From: Ricordea florida | Taxonomy: Eukaryota > Cnidaria > Anthozoa > Corallimorpharia > Ricordeidae | Length of the DNA stretch: 64,000 nucleotides | Reading direction: 5' to 3' | NCBI GenBank assembly: GCA_949710005.1 | Contig: OX453286.1 | Location: forward strand, 11,231,742 to 11,295,741 | Part shown: piece by piece, positions 1 to 10,781 of the stretch | How positions within the stretch are numbered: the first letter of the stretch is position 1 | Layout: every line of letters starts with the position of its first letter | Program-made: the position numbers and the translations under genes | Notes under the pieces: model-generated | Database searches by the model: none | What the model saw: only the letters and a program-made list of their open reading frames with translations | Told to the model about the DNA's origin: nothing

Positions 1-34
1 AGAAGAGAATGCCACTTGTTATTGTTCCAGTTGT

Positions 35-212
35 TTGCAGGACTGTACCAATCTATTGCACATGTCGACTCCCAAATGACAACACTAAGTATGTTTTGTG
101 TGATGGCAAATGCAGTGAATGGTACCATCCAGATTGTGCCAATATTCCTGACTCGGTTATCAATACTGACAAGAGGTGGATGTGTTTTGAATGCCGTCAT
201 AGAAAGAAATAG
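35..212 (+). CDS. PHD-finger terminal exon (partial gene)
   Basis: The last coding exon of a gene or element whose rest lies left of the window. The frame ends in TAG at 210-212. It shows a C4HC3-type PHD finger: a Cys-x-Cys pair near 57-65, CDGKC-SEWYH with the central histidine near 115-130, and a final C-x2-C before the stop. PHD fingers normally read histone H3 tails. A pyrimidine-rich stretch ending in CAG at about 32-34 is a plausible splice acceptor and is why I start the exon there. Very similar terminal PHD fingers occur in cnidarian retroelement proteins, so it may belong to a mobile element and not to a chromatin gene. The spacing of the second cysteine pair (C-x3-C) is slightly unusual. 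Confidence 0.5.
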
Positions 213-1170
213 CTTTGTGGGCCGGTGAACAAGAGAAATCAGTAAAGAGAATTATATCTATAATGTTTTTTTCAATGGATCAGACCAAAAAATCAAGAAA
301 GGTCTAAATTGCTTTATATCAATATTAGTAAATATCACAAAAGTGAATGGTGCTTATCCTGGGCTCTGATAGAAATGACCTCCAAGCAGCTGAAGAGAAA
401 CAAATTGACTTCACTTGTTCTTTTGGCTACTAAAAATAATGTTTTCAGCCATTTATTCGAGTTCTGTGGTATATCAGGGCTGGAAATAATTTTTCTTTCT
501 TAAAAGGACATGTGTCCTTCCAAACTTTTATTTTGAATGGACCTATTAGAAAATTGGTCGGACCTCAATTCCCATTTCAAATCAGACACGTTAAAATTTT
601 CCAAGACGTAGTCACATAAGTTCTTGGACATCATGTCCAAACATATTGCAAAATTGGCTGGACATTTTGGCATATAATATTTTGTCCGACAGTAATTTCC
701 AACAAGTTGTATATACAGTACTTAAACAATTATTCACCTCAGTGTCTGTGAAATGTAGTGGATACGTTTATGACGTTTGGTATTCGTCAGTGTCAAAACA
801 TAAAGAATGAAATGTGTCCTCCTATTTCTGGTGTTGACTGTATTATTTTGGTTTGTGATGTCAAGAGAGAAAACTTTCCCTATTTGTAAATTAGCCTTAT
901 TTTAATAAATAAAGGAAGTGTCCAACAAAGTGATTTTTGAACAATATACTTTTATCATTTGTACCAAAATTTTGTCATGCTGCCCAGTAGCGAAAGCAAA
1001 AACATGACTTTTTCCCTTTTCAAAGGTGTGCATTTTGTTGACTTCTTTAGCTTTTACTAAATGCTAAATGCTGCTAAATGTGGTGAACATGTCACACAGG
1101 TAGAGTCAAATACCCCAGTTTTCCTAACCCTCAGCTAAAAGCTGAATATGTAATAAAAAACCCTAAAATT
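213..1170. other. AT-rich stretch, no gene seen
   Basis: No long frame, splice-supported exon or recognisable repeat ends could be supported here. The short open frame at 309-503 has no domain signature. Confidence 0.5.
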
Positions 1171-1220
1171 AAAGGGCCCTCTGATCTATGCCACAGAGGA
1201 GATAGATCAGAGGGCCCTTT
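1171..1220. repeat. Perfect 19-bp inverted repeat (hairpin)
   Basis: Arms 1171-1189 and 1202-1220 are exact reverse complements, with a 12-base loop. The outer part is AAAGGGCCCTCTGATCTA. A related string, AAGGGCCCTCTCGTCTAT, occurs again at about 1481-1498, so the arm sequence may come from a small repeat family. A function such as a transcribed hairpin is possible but not shown. Confidence 0.85.
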
Positions 1221-1649
1221 TCTCAAGGAAACATAACAAAAACAATTTCCTTCATCGACCTATCTTGTGATGCCGTCTTACTGATCAGAATGGGTCCTCC
1301 ATATAAACAAGAGCTAATAAGAAGTGTAAAACAAGAAAGAATAAAATTACTTCATTGAAATCACTCGAGTTTTCTGAGAAAACACAACTTCAGTGGGTCG
1401 CCATTTTGTTCTTGCCGACGACAGTTCCACGAAGATGATCTTGGCGATCGTGATACTCGGTTCCAGTCTCACGGTTGAGGAAGGGCCCTCTCGTCTATCC
1501 CTTCAAGTGCGTACCGCAGTTGAACGATCAATTCAACCACCGTTCTTTCCAAATTTGCTCAGTCTTCTGTCTTCATTTTTATCAACGTGAACCTTTCAAG
1601 TCTACTACATATCAGGTAAGATCGTACCTTAATTCTAAAAAGTATTGCT

Positions 1650-1834
1650 ATAGACCGAATGCATAAATGGCGGCCAAAAAAATATTCTTTTGTTTATGTG
1701 CTAATTAGACTCACTAGCATCGTTTGCACGCCCAAAATTCAAAAGAAATGTTGCTTGAGAGCGAGGCTAGTGACTTTAATTAGCATATAAACAAAAGAAT
1801 ACATTTTTGGCCACCATTTATGCCTTTGGTCTAT
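1650..1834. mobile_element. Foldback/MITE-like element with 69-bp arms
   Basis: Left arm 1650-1718 and right arm 1766-1834 are imperfect reverse complements, starting with ATAGACC-AATGCATAAATGG and running to the central TCACTAGC/GCTAGTGA. The 47-base centre is unrelated to the arms. The size and structure fit a short non-autonomous foldback transposon. I could not define target duplications with confidence. Confidence 0.75.
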
Positions 1835-2488
1835 GATTCGATGATTGTAAAAGCTATATATCGATGATCCCTAGAGATTTAGACCTTCGTGAAATAATGT
1901 TTGTGGTGGCTTGTAGCGTGCACGAAGTTTCGTCTCCAAGGAGGAATTGATCTCAAACTGACCACATATTCTGTAGCAAATCTTAAGCTGATATTAAGAA
2001 TGTGATCACGGAATACATGCTATAAACGTTGGTAACAACTGTTGAAAACGATGGTTGATTAGTAGCCGACAAACTGTGCGCTAGTCAATGGAAGCTTTGT
2101 TATATTAGCTTTGTAACTGATCCTGCCACATTGTGTCCAGTTACAGTAATGATCGCAAGTTTTAAATTAGTCTTAAAAAATAGTCTAACCTTCAAGTAAA
2201 AGTTAACTGGGCTTAAACCGCCAGTGCACATTCACTTTGTTCGTAAATTCCAGTGAATTTACTATCACTGATATGCCAAAATTACACGTATCTGACCTTA
2301 TGAATTATCTTGACCACAGCGTGACAATTATGGAAAGCTAATAGTCCTGGGACTTCTTTAGCCCGTGCAAAACTATGAGTTTCACGGTAAATTAACTTCT
2401 AATCTCTGGCGCTTCACTGGTTGGGTCATACGGTAGCATCCTGTTTCTTGACCGCCAGAAAAGAGTTGTGACAACTGACAAGGCACGC
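1835..2488. other. No gene seen; left flank of the BEL insertion
   Basis: No supported coding region. The last five bases before the LTR, AAGAC, are repeated after the 3' LTR and mark the insertion site. Confidence 0.5.
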
Positions 2489-2493
2489 AAGAC

Positions 2494-3034
2494 TGTTTTG
2501 CACTCCGTTGACAGCTATAATTAATTTTGACTCACGGTATCTTTTTTGATTGTTTTTATTAGCGATAAAACCGGACACGCAAGATTATTATTCTTTCTTA
2601 GAATTTAGCCAATCAGTTTTCAGCTCGTTTGTGGGACTAGCGTGATCAGAGAAATCGAGTGATCAGTGAGAGAGAATCCTGTTATCGAAAACAGTGTCTT
2701 ACACCTTCTCTTCAAGTAAGATAGGAAAATAGCCGTGTCATCACGGGATAACGCCTTACAGAATTGTAAGTATGTTCACGTTTGTTGAAGAAAGTTTTCT
2801 GATCTCATTTTCAGTTATAGTCGATTTATCAAGCTTTTAAAGTCGATTCACAAGTAAGCAATGCAATGTATGCCTTTATTTTCAGTTGACTACGCATATA
2901 CACATGTAGCTAGCTGTCGCGAGATTGAAAATTGTGACATTAAAGTAGTACAAAAACAACTGGTAGATCCCGTTGACATTATTTTCCTGGTGAGTCTTCA
3001 ACCCGAGTAGCACCCAAAACCGAGGTGCGAAACA
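2494..3034 (+). repeat. 5' LTR of the BEL/Pao element
   Basis: Matches 8706-9246 over its whole 541 bp with about seven substitutions and no indel that I noticed. Begins TG and ends CA. LTRs of this kind hold the promoter and polyadenylation signals, but no clear TATA box stands out. Confidence 0.95.
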
Positions 3035-3319
3035 GTCAAAATTCTACGACGCACGAGGACATACACCAAAGGTCAACTAGTCATCGAGAAGATCATCTTG
3101 GCGACAGGAAAACGAGGACGACCGACAGTAAAAGGAGCGACCGACTGTCTTTGGAAACCTACGCCACAAGGTCAAGACTTCTTAAACAAAGGTACAAATT
3201 CTCTGATTCTTCGGTTCTTTGGTTAGATATCGTGACCGCACGCCCAATTCTCTGCATGAAAACGAGGCTAAGGGCGTAAACGTTGAGAGAACGACAACGA
3301 TTTTTTAGATCGCAACACG
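3035..3319 (+). other. Leader between 5' LTR and gag-pol
   Basis: About 285 bp between the LTR and the ATG. It should hold the primer-binding site and packaging signal. A small open frame overlaps the LTR end (3025-3279) but looks accidental. Confidence 0.6.
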
Positions 3320-6300
3320 ATGCCTCCAAAGATCGATTTAAAGACCCTCTCTGGGAAAAGAGATAACGCTATCTATGCACTTAATGAATTATTCGTGGAG
3401 TTTGAAACTCTCTATTCAGTGAAACCCGAACTAAACTTATTGACAGCTGTATTTAATGAGATCGAATCAAAGTACAGGGCTGTCAATAAACAGATGGAGA
3501 TCATTGCTGACAGACTAGTCGAAGAAGGAGTCACGTCAGAAGACGAAAGAATAACCGAAAATCTAAATTCAGGAGACGAAATTAAACCGCGCTATTTAGA
3601 AACTTTGCGAAAATATGCGAGCTACCAAAAGGAGTTTAGTACCCTCCAATCAACATCGCAAAACACCTCTGAAAACACTGCAATCCTCGAAGCAGTCGCT
3701 GATGCAGTAAAAACAATGGCAGAAAATATGGCATCAAAACCGCAAGCAAGTGGTTTAGAAAGGCTACCGGCTCCATCGTGGGATGGGTCACGCAAGGCGT
3801 ACTTAACCTGGAAAAAGGAATTTCAACATTGGATGACAAAACATGGCCAGGATAAGGATGAGCAACTTCAGAGGTTTCGTAAAGCCATGCCCAAGGGTTC
3901 TTGGTGGACAGAACAGTTGAAGACTTGCAAAAACATCGATAGAGCATGGGAGATTCTAGACATAGAATTTGCAGATACAAGGAAGTTAATGGACGAGCTG
4001 CTGGCGGAAATTGACAACTACGGCACTGTAAAAGGCGACTCGAAGAGTCTGGGACGTTTCGCCACCTCCGTATTAGTGTTTGTAAGTGACATGGAGGACA
4101 ATGGCTGTCCTGTTCAGGAAGTAAGTGAAGCGCCATTCTTTATGTCGAAACTTCTGTCGAAACTTGAACCAAAGGACAACGCGGACTTTGGAAGAGAGAT
4201 GCAGCGACAAAAGAAAGAAGAAAACGTGGCAAATTTAGTCAATTGGCTCCACCAAGAGGCAGCCTTTCGATCCAGGGGAAAGAAAGAAATTGAGGGAAGC
4301 ATCAGCTATAAAGAGCGCGGAGGCAGAAGGACCGATCATCACGCCAATGACGCTAACAGTGCAAAAGATGATGAATCTTGTCCCCTCCGCTGCAAGTCTA
4401 AACATCTGCTCACTTCCTGTCCGGTATACCAAGGATTAACAGTCAATGAAAAGTGGGAAGTCGTTAAGGAGAATAAAAGATGTCGAAAATGCTTAAGAGT
4501 GTCTCATCACACGAATGACTGTACGAAGGCCAACGGAACTACTTGTGACAAGTGCAAGAGGAATCATCACTGTTCTCTTCATAACGAGAAGAAGGTGGAC
4601 CCATCAAAGTCAAACTTGGATCCCGACGCACCTGCCTTTAACCAAAGAGGTCCAGATCAGGCCGAGTCTAAAAACAACAGTGTCCAAGGAAGAGACAACG
4701 AGGGCTCTAACGATGTCAAGAACGTACCTGGAGTTTGTCCAGTTCAGAAAATCAGAGTCAGAGATAGCGAAGGAAACTTCAAAACCCTAATTGCCATGTT
4801 GGACACCGGTTCAAATACAAGTCTTTTATCTAAGAGGGCTGCAAAACTGCTAGGTCTGTCTGGTCCTCAGACACACCTTACTATGAACTTGGCCGGAGGA
4901 CAACAAAGGGGAGAGGTGTCTGAAGTCTTGGAGATTGTGATTGAATCACCCGTCGATGAAGACATCCGAAAGAACCTCCAAGTACATACCGTTCGTAAGC
5001 CTTGTAGTAGTGCTAAGACCGTGTCAAGAAAAACTGTTGAAGCTTATCCTCACCTCAAGACGATAGCAGATAAGGTATATCTGTCTGGTGGTACGGTCGA
5101 TCTTCTGATTGGAACTGACTTCGTCGATGCCTTTGTTGACATCCATACAAACAGCGGTAATCCAGGAGAACCAGTGGCGAAAAGGAATTGTTTTGGCTGG
5201 TATATCTTGGGACAACTGGACTCGGATGCTGAAGCTATACCACGTGTTCACTCAGTGGACATTGGAACTGTGAGCGCCGCAGAAGACATAAGGAAACTTG
5301 TTTATCAAGATTTCTTAGGAGTCAGACCGACGGAACTTTGTACCTGCAGTGAAAATGCTCTGCGCGAGAACAAGTTCGTAAAAGCCCTCTCAGCCTCGAC
5401 CACGTTGATGAGCGGAAGAGTGCAAGTCAGAATGCCCTGGAAGGAAACCGGACCTCCGAAACAAAGTAATTATGACATTGCCTTGAAAAGAATGTATTCA
5501 ACTGAGAGATCGTTCAAAAAGAAAGACTGCCTTGCGATCGTGGATGAAGAGGTCCAAAAGCTAGTAGATCAAAGCTTCGTCATCAAAGTACCACCTGAAA
5601 ACGTGAATCACAGTCAGCAAGAATGGTACATGCCACTACAAGCGGTGTTCACTCCAGAAAAGAGCACAAAAGTCAGACTTGTGTTTGATTCATCATGTAA
5701 AGGGCACAATGGTCTCTCCCTTAATGATCACCTAGAGAAGGGACCAAATTACATCAACAGCCTACCCAATGTTCTATCAGCATGGCGCTGGGATGAGTTT
5801 GCGTATGCCGGAGATATTCGCAAGATGTTTAACCAAGTGTTGGTGCATCCGGATGATCAAGTTTTTCATCGATTCCTGTGGAGAAAAAATCAGAGTGATC
5901 CTCCCACCGTATACCAGTGGCTCAGACTCAATTTCGGTGACAAGCCAGCTCCTGATATCGCTTCGAATGCCATCAACATCCTGGCGAAAGCTTCCCAACG
6001 GGAGTTCCCTGAAGCGGCGAAGGAACTTCAGGAGCGAACGTACGTTGATGATATTGGTGGATCCAGACCAACCGCTGCTGAAGCCAAGCATGTCACGACT
6101 ACAATTGACGAAGTGCTTGGAAAGGGTCAGTTCCAGATAAAGGCGTGGCATTCAAACAGCCAGGAAGTCGACCAAACCAGCGGTGAACGATATACAGATT
6201 TGCTTGGTCACAAGTGGGACAAGCAAGAAGACACAATCGCCCTAAAGAAAGACTCAGTTGTGAGAAAGAATGAAGACTTCACAAAGAGATCGTGCCTCGC

Positions 6301-8593
6301 CCTGTTGGCCCAAGTATGGGACCCTATTGGACACGTCGCGCCTGTGACGATTAAGTACCGAATTGACCTCCAAGAACTGTGGAGTACCGGGTATGGTTGG
6401 GACGACATCCTCCCAGAAGCAATCCAACAAGATTGGAAGGAAAACGAAGAAGCAATAAACCAACTTCTATCCTTCAAATTTGACCGGAAGCTAAAACCAG
6501 ATTATGCAATAGGTCCACCTCAAGTACATGGTTTTGCGGATGGAGGAGAACTGGGGTATGGAGCCGCCATTTTTCTCCGTTGGAAGCTGCAGGATGGAAG
6601 TCAGCAATGCGTTCCAGTTATTGTCAAGCCCTTTGTTGTCCCACTGAAACGGAAAACTATTCCCCGACTTAAACTCTTGGGGTGCCTAGCTCTTACGAGA
6701 ATTTACAAAACATGTCAGGAGGCGCTGGCCTTTGTTAATTTTCACGAATGCGATAGGACTTTCTGGACAGACTCCCGAACAGTCTTAACGTGGATCAAGA
6801 CCCCACCTCGAGAATTCAGACCGTTTGTGTCAGTTAGGGTGGCAGAAATCCAAGAAACAGTGGGATCAGAACAATTCCGCTACATCAAATCCAAGTTCAA
6901 CCCCGCAGATGCCCTTACCAGGGGAATTGCTCCGGGTGACCTCGAAAGTTGGATCTCGGGGCCGTCGTTTCTAAAGTTGCCAGAGACGGAATGGCCAAAA
7001 TTTGAGGACGAGGACCATAACCCTCACCAGGATGAAAAAGAGACTTCAAAAGAAATGAAGGCTGCAACGAAATGGCACGACAACAGTAGAGAGTTTCATG
7101 CTGCCTCTGTTCACAAAGAGAAAGAGGACAACCCTATCTTTGGCTACTTATTGCAAAGTTGCTCGACGTTCACAAAAATTCGCAGAGTCCTTGCTTACGT
7201 TCATCGTTTTGTCGACATTACAAGACGTAGGGCCGTACCCAGTAGCTCCTTAACAGTCCAGGATCTGAAGCGTTCAGAATTGCAACTCTTGAAATGGAGT
7301 CAGCTCCACCTAGATGTGTCACAACTTGATGAAAAGCTGATCGCCACAACGGACGAGGAAGGGCTAATCAGAGCTCATGGTCGCCTTGAAAATGCCAGGA
7401 TCCTACCAAAGGACTTGAGAAACCCCGTTGTGCTGCCCAGAGATCATCCACTAGCAATCCTCCTTTTACGATACCTGCACCGGAAACGCAGACATTGCGG
7501 TTACAAGAGTCTCATGCACGAAGCAAGGCGAACGCTTTGGATTATTGGGCTCAGGAAAATGGCCAAGTCCGTGGTCAGCAAGTGTGTCGACTGTCGGAAA
7601 CTGCGCAAGAAACCCCTACAACAGCTTATGGGTCAACTGCCAAGTTTGCGGGTAGCAGCCGGATTTCCTCCGTTCTCGAACACCGCTATGGACATGTTCG
7701 GGCCACTGCAGATCAGACTGAACCGAAGAACACTTCAAGAAGCCCAGGTAATAATTTTCACATGTGCAACAACGCGAGCGGTTCACCTGGAACTCGTAAC
7801 TGACAAGTCAACCGAAGCCTTCCTAATGGCGTTTCGTCGATTCGCATGTTTGCGCGGACACCCAAACGTCTGCTGGTCAGACCGAGGCTCCAACTTTGTA
7901 GGGGCACAGGAATACCTGAGAGAGGTAATGCAAAACTGGGAGACCCCCAAGATACAAAGCATCCTTTCAGAAGAATTTGTCTGTGATTTTGAATGGCAGT
8001 GGAACGTCCCACATGCAAGTCACCAAAACGGGGTTGTCGAATCGCTGGTCAAGTCTGTCAGGCAAGCCCTCAACAGTGTATGTAAGAATCAAGCGTTCAC
8101 TGAAGAACAATGGAGCACGTTCCTGGCTGAAGTTACCTACACGATCAACAGTCGGCCCCTCTACCCAAGTTCCGAAGACGTCTGGGAGGAACCACCTATC
8201 ACCCCGAACGACATCCTAATTGGTCGTCACAGCTGTCCTCCTCAGCCCGAGCAAGAAGCAAGAGTTAATCCAAAGCGTTTACTAAGGAGTGTCCAAAACA
8301 GAGTTGCCGAATTTTGGACTTGCTGGTTGAAGTACTTTGCTCCATCGTTGCTGCCGCGGAACAAGTGGTGTCGTAAAAGAGAGAACGTCAAAATCGGCGA
8401 TTTGGTCCTCGAGCTCAACCCACATCGGAAGAGACTACAGTGGGAGATGGCGCTGACTGTAGACACCTACCCAGGGGAAGACGGATTAGTCAGGAAGGTG
8501 CGCATCAGGACCCAGAATGGCGAGTACGATCGCCCCATACACAAGTTATGCGTTATTGCTACAAAGCAAGAGCTTTGTGGAGAAGAACAATAA
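3320..8593 (+). CDS. BEL/Pao Gag-Pol polyprotein, intact (1757 aa)
   Basis: A single frame encodes all the retrotransposon proteins. Approximate residues: gag-like DUF1759 region from 148; zinc-knuckle cysteines and histidines at 354-420; aspartic protease with LDTGSNTSLLS near 494; reverse transcriptase with RLVFDSS near 785 and the catalytic YVDD near 908; RNase H with FADGG near 1072 and WTDSRTVL near 1149; integrase zinc finger (HCGYKS then CVDC) at 1387-1425; integrase core with the first Asp in AMDMFGPL (1456), the second in WSDRGSNF (1518) and the Glu in NGVVESLVKS (1570); a C-terminal DUF5641-like tail near 1693-1747. Length and order are normal for BEL/Pao. The ATG at 3320 gives the longest frame and precedes a helical gag N-terminus. 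There are no stops or frameshifts. Confidence 0.97.
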   Translation: MPPKIDLKTLSGKRDNAIYALNELFVEFETLYSVKPELNLLTAVFNEIESKYRAVNKQMEIIADRLVEEGVTSEDERITENLNSGDEIKPRYLETLRKYASYQKEFSTLQSTSQNTSENTAILEAVADAVKTMAENMASKPQASGLERLPAPSWDGSRKAYLTWKKEFQHWMTKHGQDKDEQLQRFRKAMPKGSWWTEQLKTCKNIDRAWEILDIEFADTRKLMDELLAEIDNYGTVKGDSKSLGRFATSVLVFVSDMEDNGCPVQEVSEAPFFMSKLLSKLEPKDNADFGREMQRQKKEENVANLVNWLHQEAAFRSRGKKEIEGSISYKERGGRRTDHHANDANSAKDDESCPLRCKSKHLLTSCPVYQGLTVNEKWEVVKENKRCRKCLRVSHHTNDCTKANGTTCDKCKRNHHCSLHNEKKVDPSKSNLDPDAPAFNQRGPDQAESKNNSVQGRDNEGSNDVKNVPGVCPVQKIRVRDSEGNFKTLIAMLDTGSNTSLLSKRAAKLLGLSGPQTHLTMNLAGGQQRGEVSEVLEIVIESPVDEDIRKNLQVHTVRKPCSSAKTVSRKTVEAYPHLKTIADKVYLSGGTVDLLIGTDFVDAFVDIHTNSGNPGEPVAKRNCFGWYILGQLDSDAEAIPRVHSVDIGTVSAAEDIRKLVYQDFLGVRPTELCTCSENALRENKFVKALSASTTLMSGRVQVRMPWKETGPPKQSNYDIALKRMYSTERSFKKKDCLAIVDEEVQKLVDQSFVIKVPPENVNHSQQEWYMPLQAVFTPEKSTKVRLVFDSSCKGHNGLSLNDHLEKGPNYINSLPNVLSAWRWDEFAYAGDIRKMFNQVLVHPDDQVFHRFLWRKNQSDPPTVYQWLRLNFGDKPAPDIASNAINILAKASQREFPEAAKELQERTYVDDIGGSRPTAAEAKHVTTTIDEVLGKGQFQIKAWHSNSQEVDQTSGERYTDLLGHKWDKQEDTIALKKDSVVRKNEDFTKRSCLALLAQVWDPIGHVAPVTIKYRIDLQELWSTGYGWDDILPEAIQQDWKENEEAINQLLSFKFDRKLKPDYAIGPPQVHGFADGGELGYGAAIFLRWKLQDGSQQCVPVIVKPFVVPLKRKTIPRLKLLGCLALTRIYKTCQEALAFVNFHECDRTFWTDSRTVLTWIKTPPREFRPFVSVRVAEIQETVGSEQFRYIKSKFNPADALTRGIAPGDLESWISGPSFLKLPETEWPKFEDEDHNPHQDEKETSKEMKAATKWHDNSREFHAASVHKEKEDNPIFGYLLQSCSTFTKIRRVLAYVHRFVDITRRRAVPSSSLTVQDLKRSELQLLKWSQLHLDVSQLDEKLIATTDEEGLIRAHGRLENARILPKDLRNPVVLPRDHPLAILLLRYLHRKRRHCGYKSLMHEARRTLWIIGLRKMAKSVVSKCVDCRKLRKKPLQQLMGQLPSLRVAAGFPPFSNTAMDMFGPLQIRLNRRTLQEAQVIIFTCATTRAVHLELVTDKSTEAFLMAFRRFACLRGHPNVCWSDRGSNFVGAQEYLREVMQNWETPKIQSILSEEFVCDFEWQWNVPHASHQNGVVESLVKSVRQALNSVCKNQAFTEEQWSTFLAEVTYTINSRPLYPSSEDVWEEPPITPNDILIGRHSCPPQPEQEARVNPKRLLRSVQNRVAEFWTCWLKYFAPSLLPRNKWCRKRENVKIGDLVLELNPHRKRLQWEMALTVDTYPGEDGLVRKVRIRTQNGEYDRPIHKLCVIATKQELCGEEQ

Positions 8594-8705
8594 TAGGAAC
8601 ATTTATTACTCCAGAACACTGAACTGATAAAATATAGCTGAGTTTAACTTCGTGCTAATTTGATCGTTGCTCAATTAGGTCCCCAATTTCCGCACTGGGG
8701 CCGAG

Positions 8706-9246
8706 TGTTTTGCACTCCGTTGACAGCTATAATTAATTTTGAGTCGCGGTATCTTTTTTGATTGTTTTTATTAGCGATAAAACTGGACACGCAAGATTAT
8801 TATTCTTTCTTAGAATTTAGCCAATCAGTTTCCAGCTCGCTTGTGGGACTAGCGTGATCAGAGAAATCGAGTGATCAGTGAGAGAGAATCCTGTTATCGA
8901 AAACAGTGTCTTACACCTTCTCTTCAAGTAAGATAGGAAAATAGCCGTGTCATCACGGGATAACGCCTTACAGAATTGTAAGTATGTTCACGTTTGTTGA
9001 AGAAAGTTTTCTGATTTCATTTTCAGTTATAGTCGATTTATCAAGCTTTTAAAGTCGATTCACAAGTAAGCAATGCAATGTATGCCTTTATTTTCAGTTG
9101 ACTACGCATATACACATGTAGCTAGCTGTCGCGAGATTGAAAATTGTGACATTAAAGTAGTACAAAAACAACTGGTAGATCTCGTTGACATTATTTTCCT
9201 GGTGAGTCTTCAACCCGAGTAGCACCCAAAACCGAGGTGCGAAACA
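8706..9246 (+). repeat. 3' LTR of the BEL/Pao element
   Basis: 541 bp, pairing with 2494-3034. It is followed at once by the target duplication AAGAC. The purine-rich stretch CTGGGGCCGAG just before it is the likely polypurine tract. Confidence 0.95.
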
Positions 9247-9251
9247 AAGAC

Positions 9252-9597
9252 AGCAAATAGCCTTTCTTAGACGTTAGGATTAAAAAAAAGTCGCGGTGGC
9301 CCAATACCATGTGAATGTCGTATTTTGTTTCGAAACATAAAATGTTTCACTCAATATTGATTTCTCCAGTCCGTCCTTTGTTGTCCTTTGACATGCATGA
9401 TCTGGTGTGATTTGACCTCCGTCTTTCGTCTTTCGGAGGAAAAATCAGAGTGAAGGGCAATTAATTGAGACTGGAATCTGTTTGATCCAAAAGCTGCAAG
9501 CCGTTCGAATGAGAGAATTATTTGAACCTGCTGCAGTTTCAAGCTGTTGCTCAAAGATAGGTTTAGCTTTAGAGCATAAACAGCGATCAATATCTAG
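9252..9597. other. No gene seen
   Basis: Right flank of the BEL element. No supported feature until the LINE fragment. Confidence 0.45.
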
Positions 9598-10312
9598 CTT
9601 AAAAACATCAGTATGGCTTCCGCAAATCAGATATATAAATTGTTTATTGTTCCTATATTTGATTATTGTGATGCTGTCTGGAACTGCTGCGGCATTGTTA
9701 ACAGCGATAGTATAGAGAAACTCCAAAGGCGAGCAGCACGAATAGTAATGAAATCGGACAGTAGTGAGGATGCTTTACAACACCTGCGATATTCAACACT
9801 TAAGAGCAGACGTGATAGACATACGCTAAACTTAGTCAAGCGATGCCTTGAAAACAAATGCCCCCAATTTTTAAGAAATTATTTTATTTTTAATAGAGAT
9901 GTTAGTGTTCGCACGACCAGGCTAAGCAACATGCTCAGGACTCCTACAGTAAAAGTTGAAAGTACAAAAAGAGCGTTTTTCTACCATGGCTGTATAGCTT
10001 TTAACAATTTAACAATATATATATATATTTTTTTCTCTTTCATTTATTTACTTATTATCTATTTACCTGTTTATTTACATATTTATTTATTTATTTATTT
10101 ACTTGTTTGTTTATTTTATTTTGTTAGTTAGTTGTTATCAATAAATATTTTATTGTAAATAATTGTAAATAGTTACATATTCATATTATTCAATAATAAT
10201 ATTTCATTCTAGTTTTTAACGGCCTCCATTGATAGCAATATTATGTGTATGTAATATTGAAGGAGTTTTTATACCGTTGTCAAATAAAGGAATCTATCTA
10301 TCTATCTATCTT
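9598..10312 (+). mobile_element. 5'-truncated LINE (CR1/L2-like), 3' end
   Basis: The frame from about 9598 to 10010 encodes the region after the reverse transcriptase palm of CR1/L2-type LINEs: PIFDYCDAVWNCCG, then IEKLQRRAARIV and TLKSRRDRHTLNLV. The palm and fingers are absent, as expected for incomplete reverse transcription. After the coding part comes an AT-rich tail and, at 10293-10312, a TCTA microsatellite directly after CAAATAAAGGAA, typical of the 3' ends of this LINE group. The open frame runs on to 10131 through low-complexity TTTA repeats that are not real protein. Confidence 0.85.
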
Positions 10313-10680
10313 ATGACCAAAGTTTTTTCAGAGATCTTGATACCATGTGTGAAAAGGCCTCACTAATGGGCGAAAGACCGAAACAATCAAACACAGATTT
10401 GCTTTAATATTTGTTTGTTGGTTACACAGCTCAACACCGAAACAAGTTTAAGATTGCTTGCGATTATAGAACCTATAAGTTGTTAAAATTTAAGTTTGAC
10501 AGAAAATGGTCCAATATACGATATAGCATTCTTTTCAGTGATACGGTGTTGCATAATTCAATCAATCTTAATTTTAAAAAATCAAATAGCAAAATCATAT
10601 TGTTCACAAAGGTAATTAAAATATAAAATTATTGGTGTGTAAAATATTGCCTGTTAATTTTTGCTCTATTTTTATTTCAG

Positions 10681-10752
10681 AGTACAGGAAAACGTACAAC
10701 AGCCCCAAAAAGGCAAAGGATGTGGGGAACTAGAGAAAGCCACTGCAGCTAG
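10681..10752 (+). CDS. Possible 3'-terminal exon
   Basis: A pyrimidine-rich stretch ending TTTATTTCAG precedes 10681. The following 72 bases are open, rich in Lys and Arg, and end in TAG/TAA near 10748-10752. An AATAAAA signal follows near 10846. This looks like a last exon with a polyadenylation site, but I recognise no domain and no upstream exon, so it is tentative. Confidence 0.22.
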   Translation, partial: STGKRTTAPKRQRMWGTRESHCS

Positions 10753-10781
10753 CTAACTGCCTAATCATGAGTTGTTTTTTC

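Larger units (their letters stand above)
2489..9251 (+). mobile_element. Complete BEL/Pao LTR retrotransposon
   Basis: A full-length element: 5-bp target duplication AAGAC (2489-2493 and 9247-9251), two 541-bp LTRs starting TGTTTTGC and ending GAAACA, an untranslated leader of about 285 bp, and one gag-pol frame. The LTRs differ at about seven positions (about 98.7% identity), which points to a recent insertion. The 5-bp duplication and the domain order protease, RT, RNase H, integrase are those of BEL/Pao. All hallmark domains are uninterrupted, so the element could still have been active recently. I did not recognise a standard primer-binding site directly after the 5' LTR. Confidence 0.97.

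Noticed and set aside
3025-3279. Open frame overlapping the end of the 5' LTR and the leader
   Set aside because: No domain, and the leader of a retrotransposon commonly has chance frames. The gag-pol start at 3320 explains the coding.
5777-6151. Long minus-strand frame inside the BEL element
   Set aside because: A shadow of the reverse transcriptase coding strand.
10020-10131. C-terminal part of the LINE frame rich in Tyr, Leu and Ile
   Set aside because: It translates TTTA low-complexity repeats in the 3' UTR and is not real protein.
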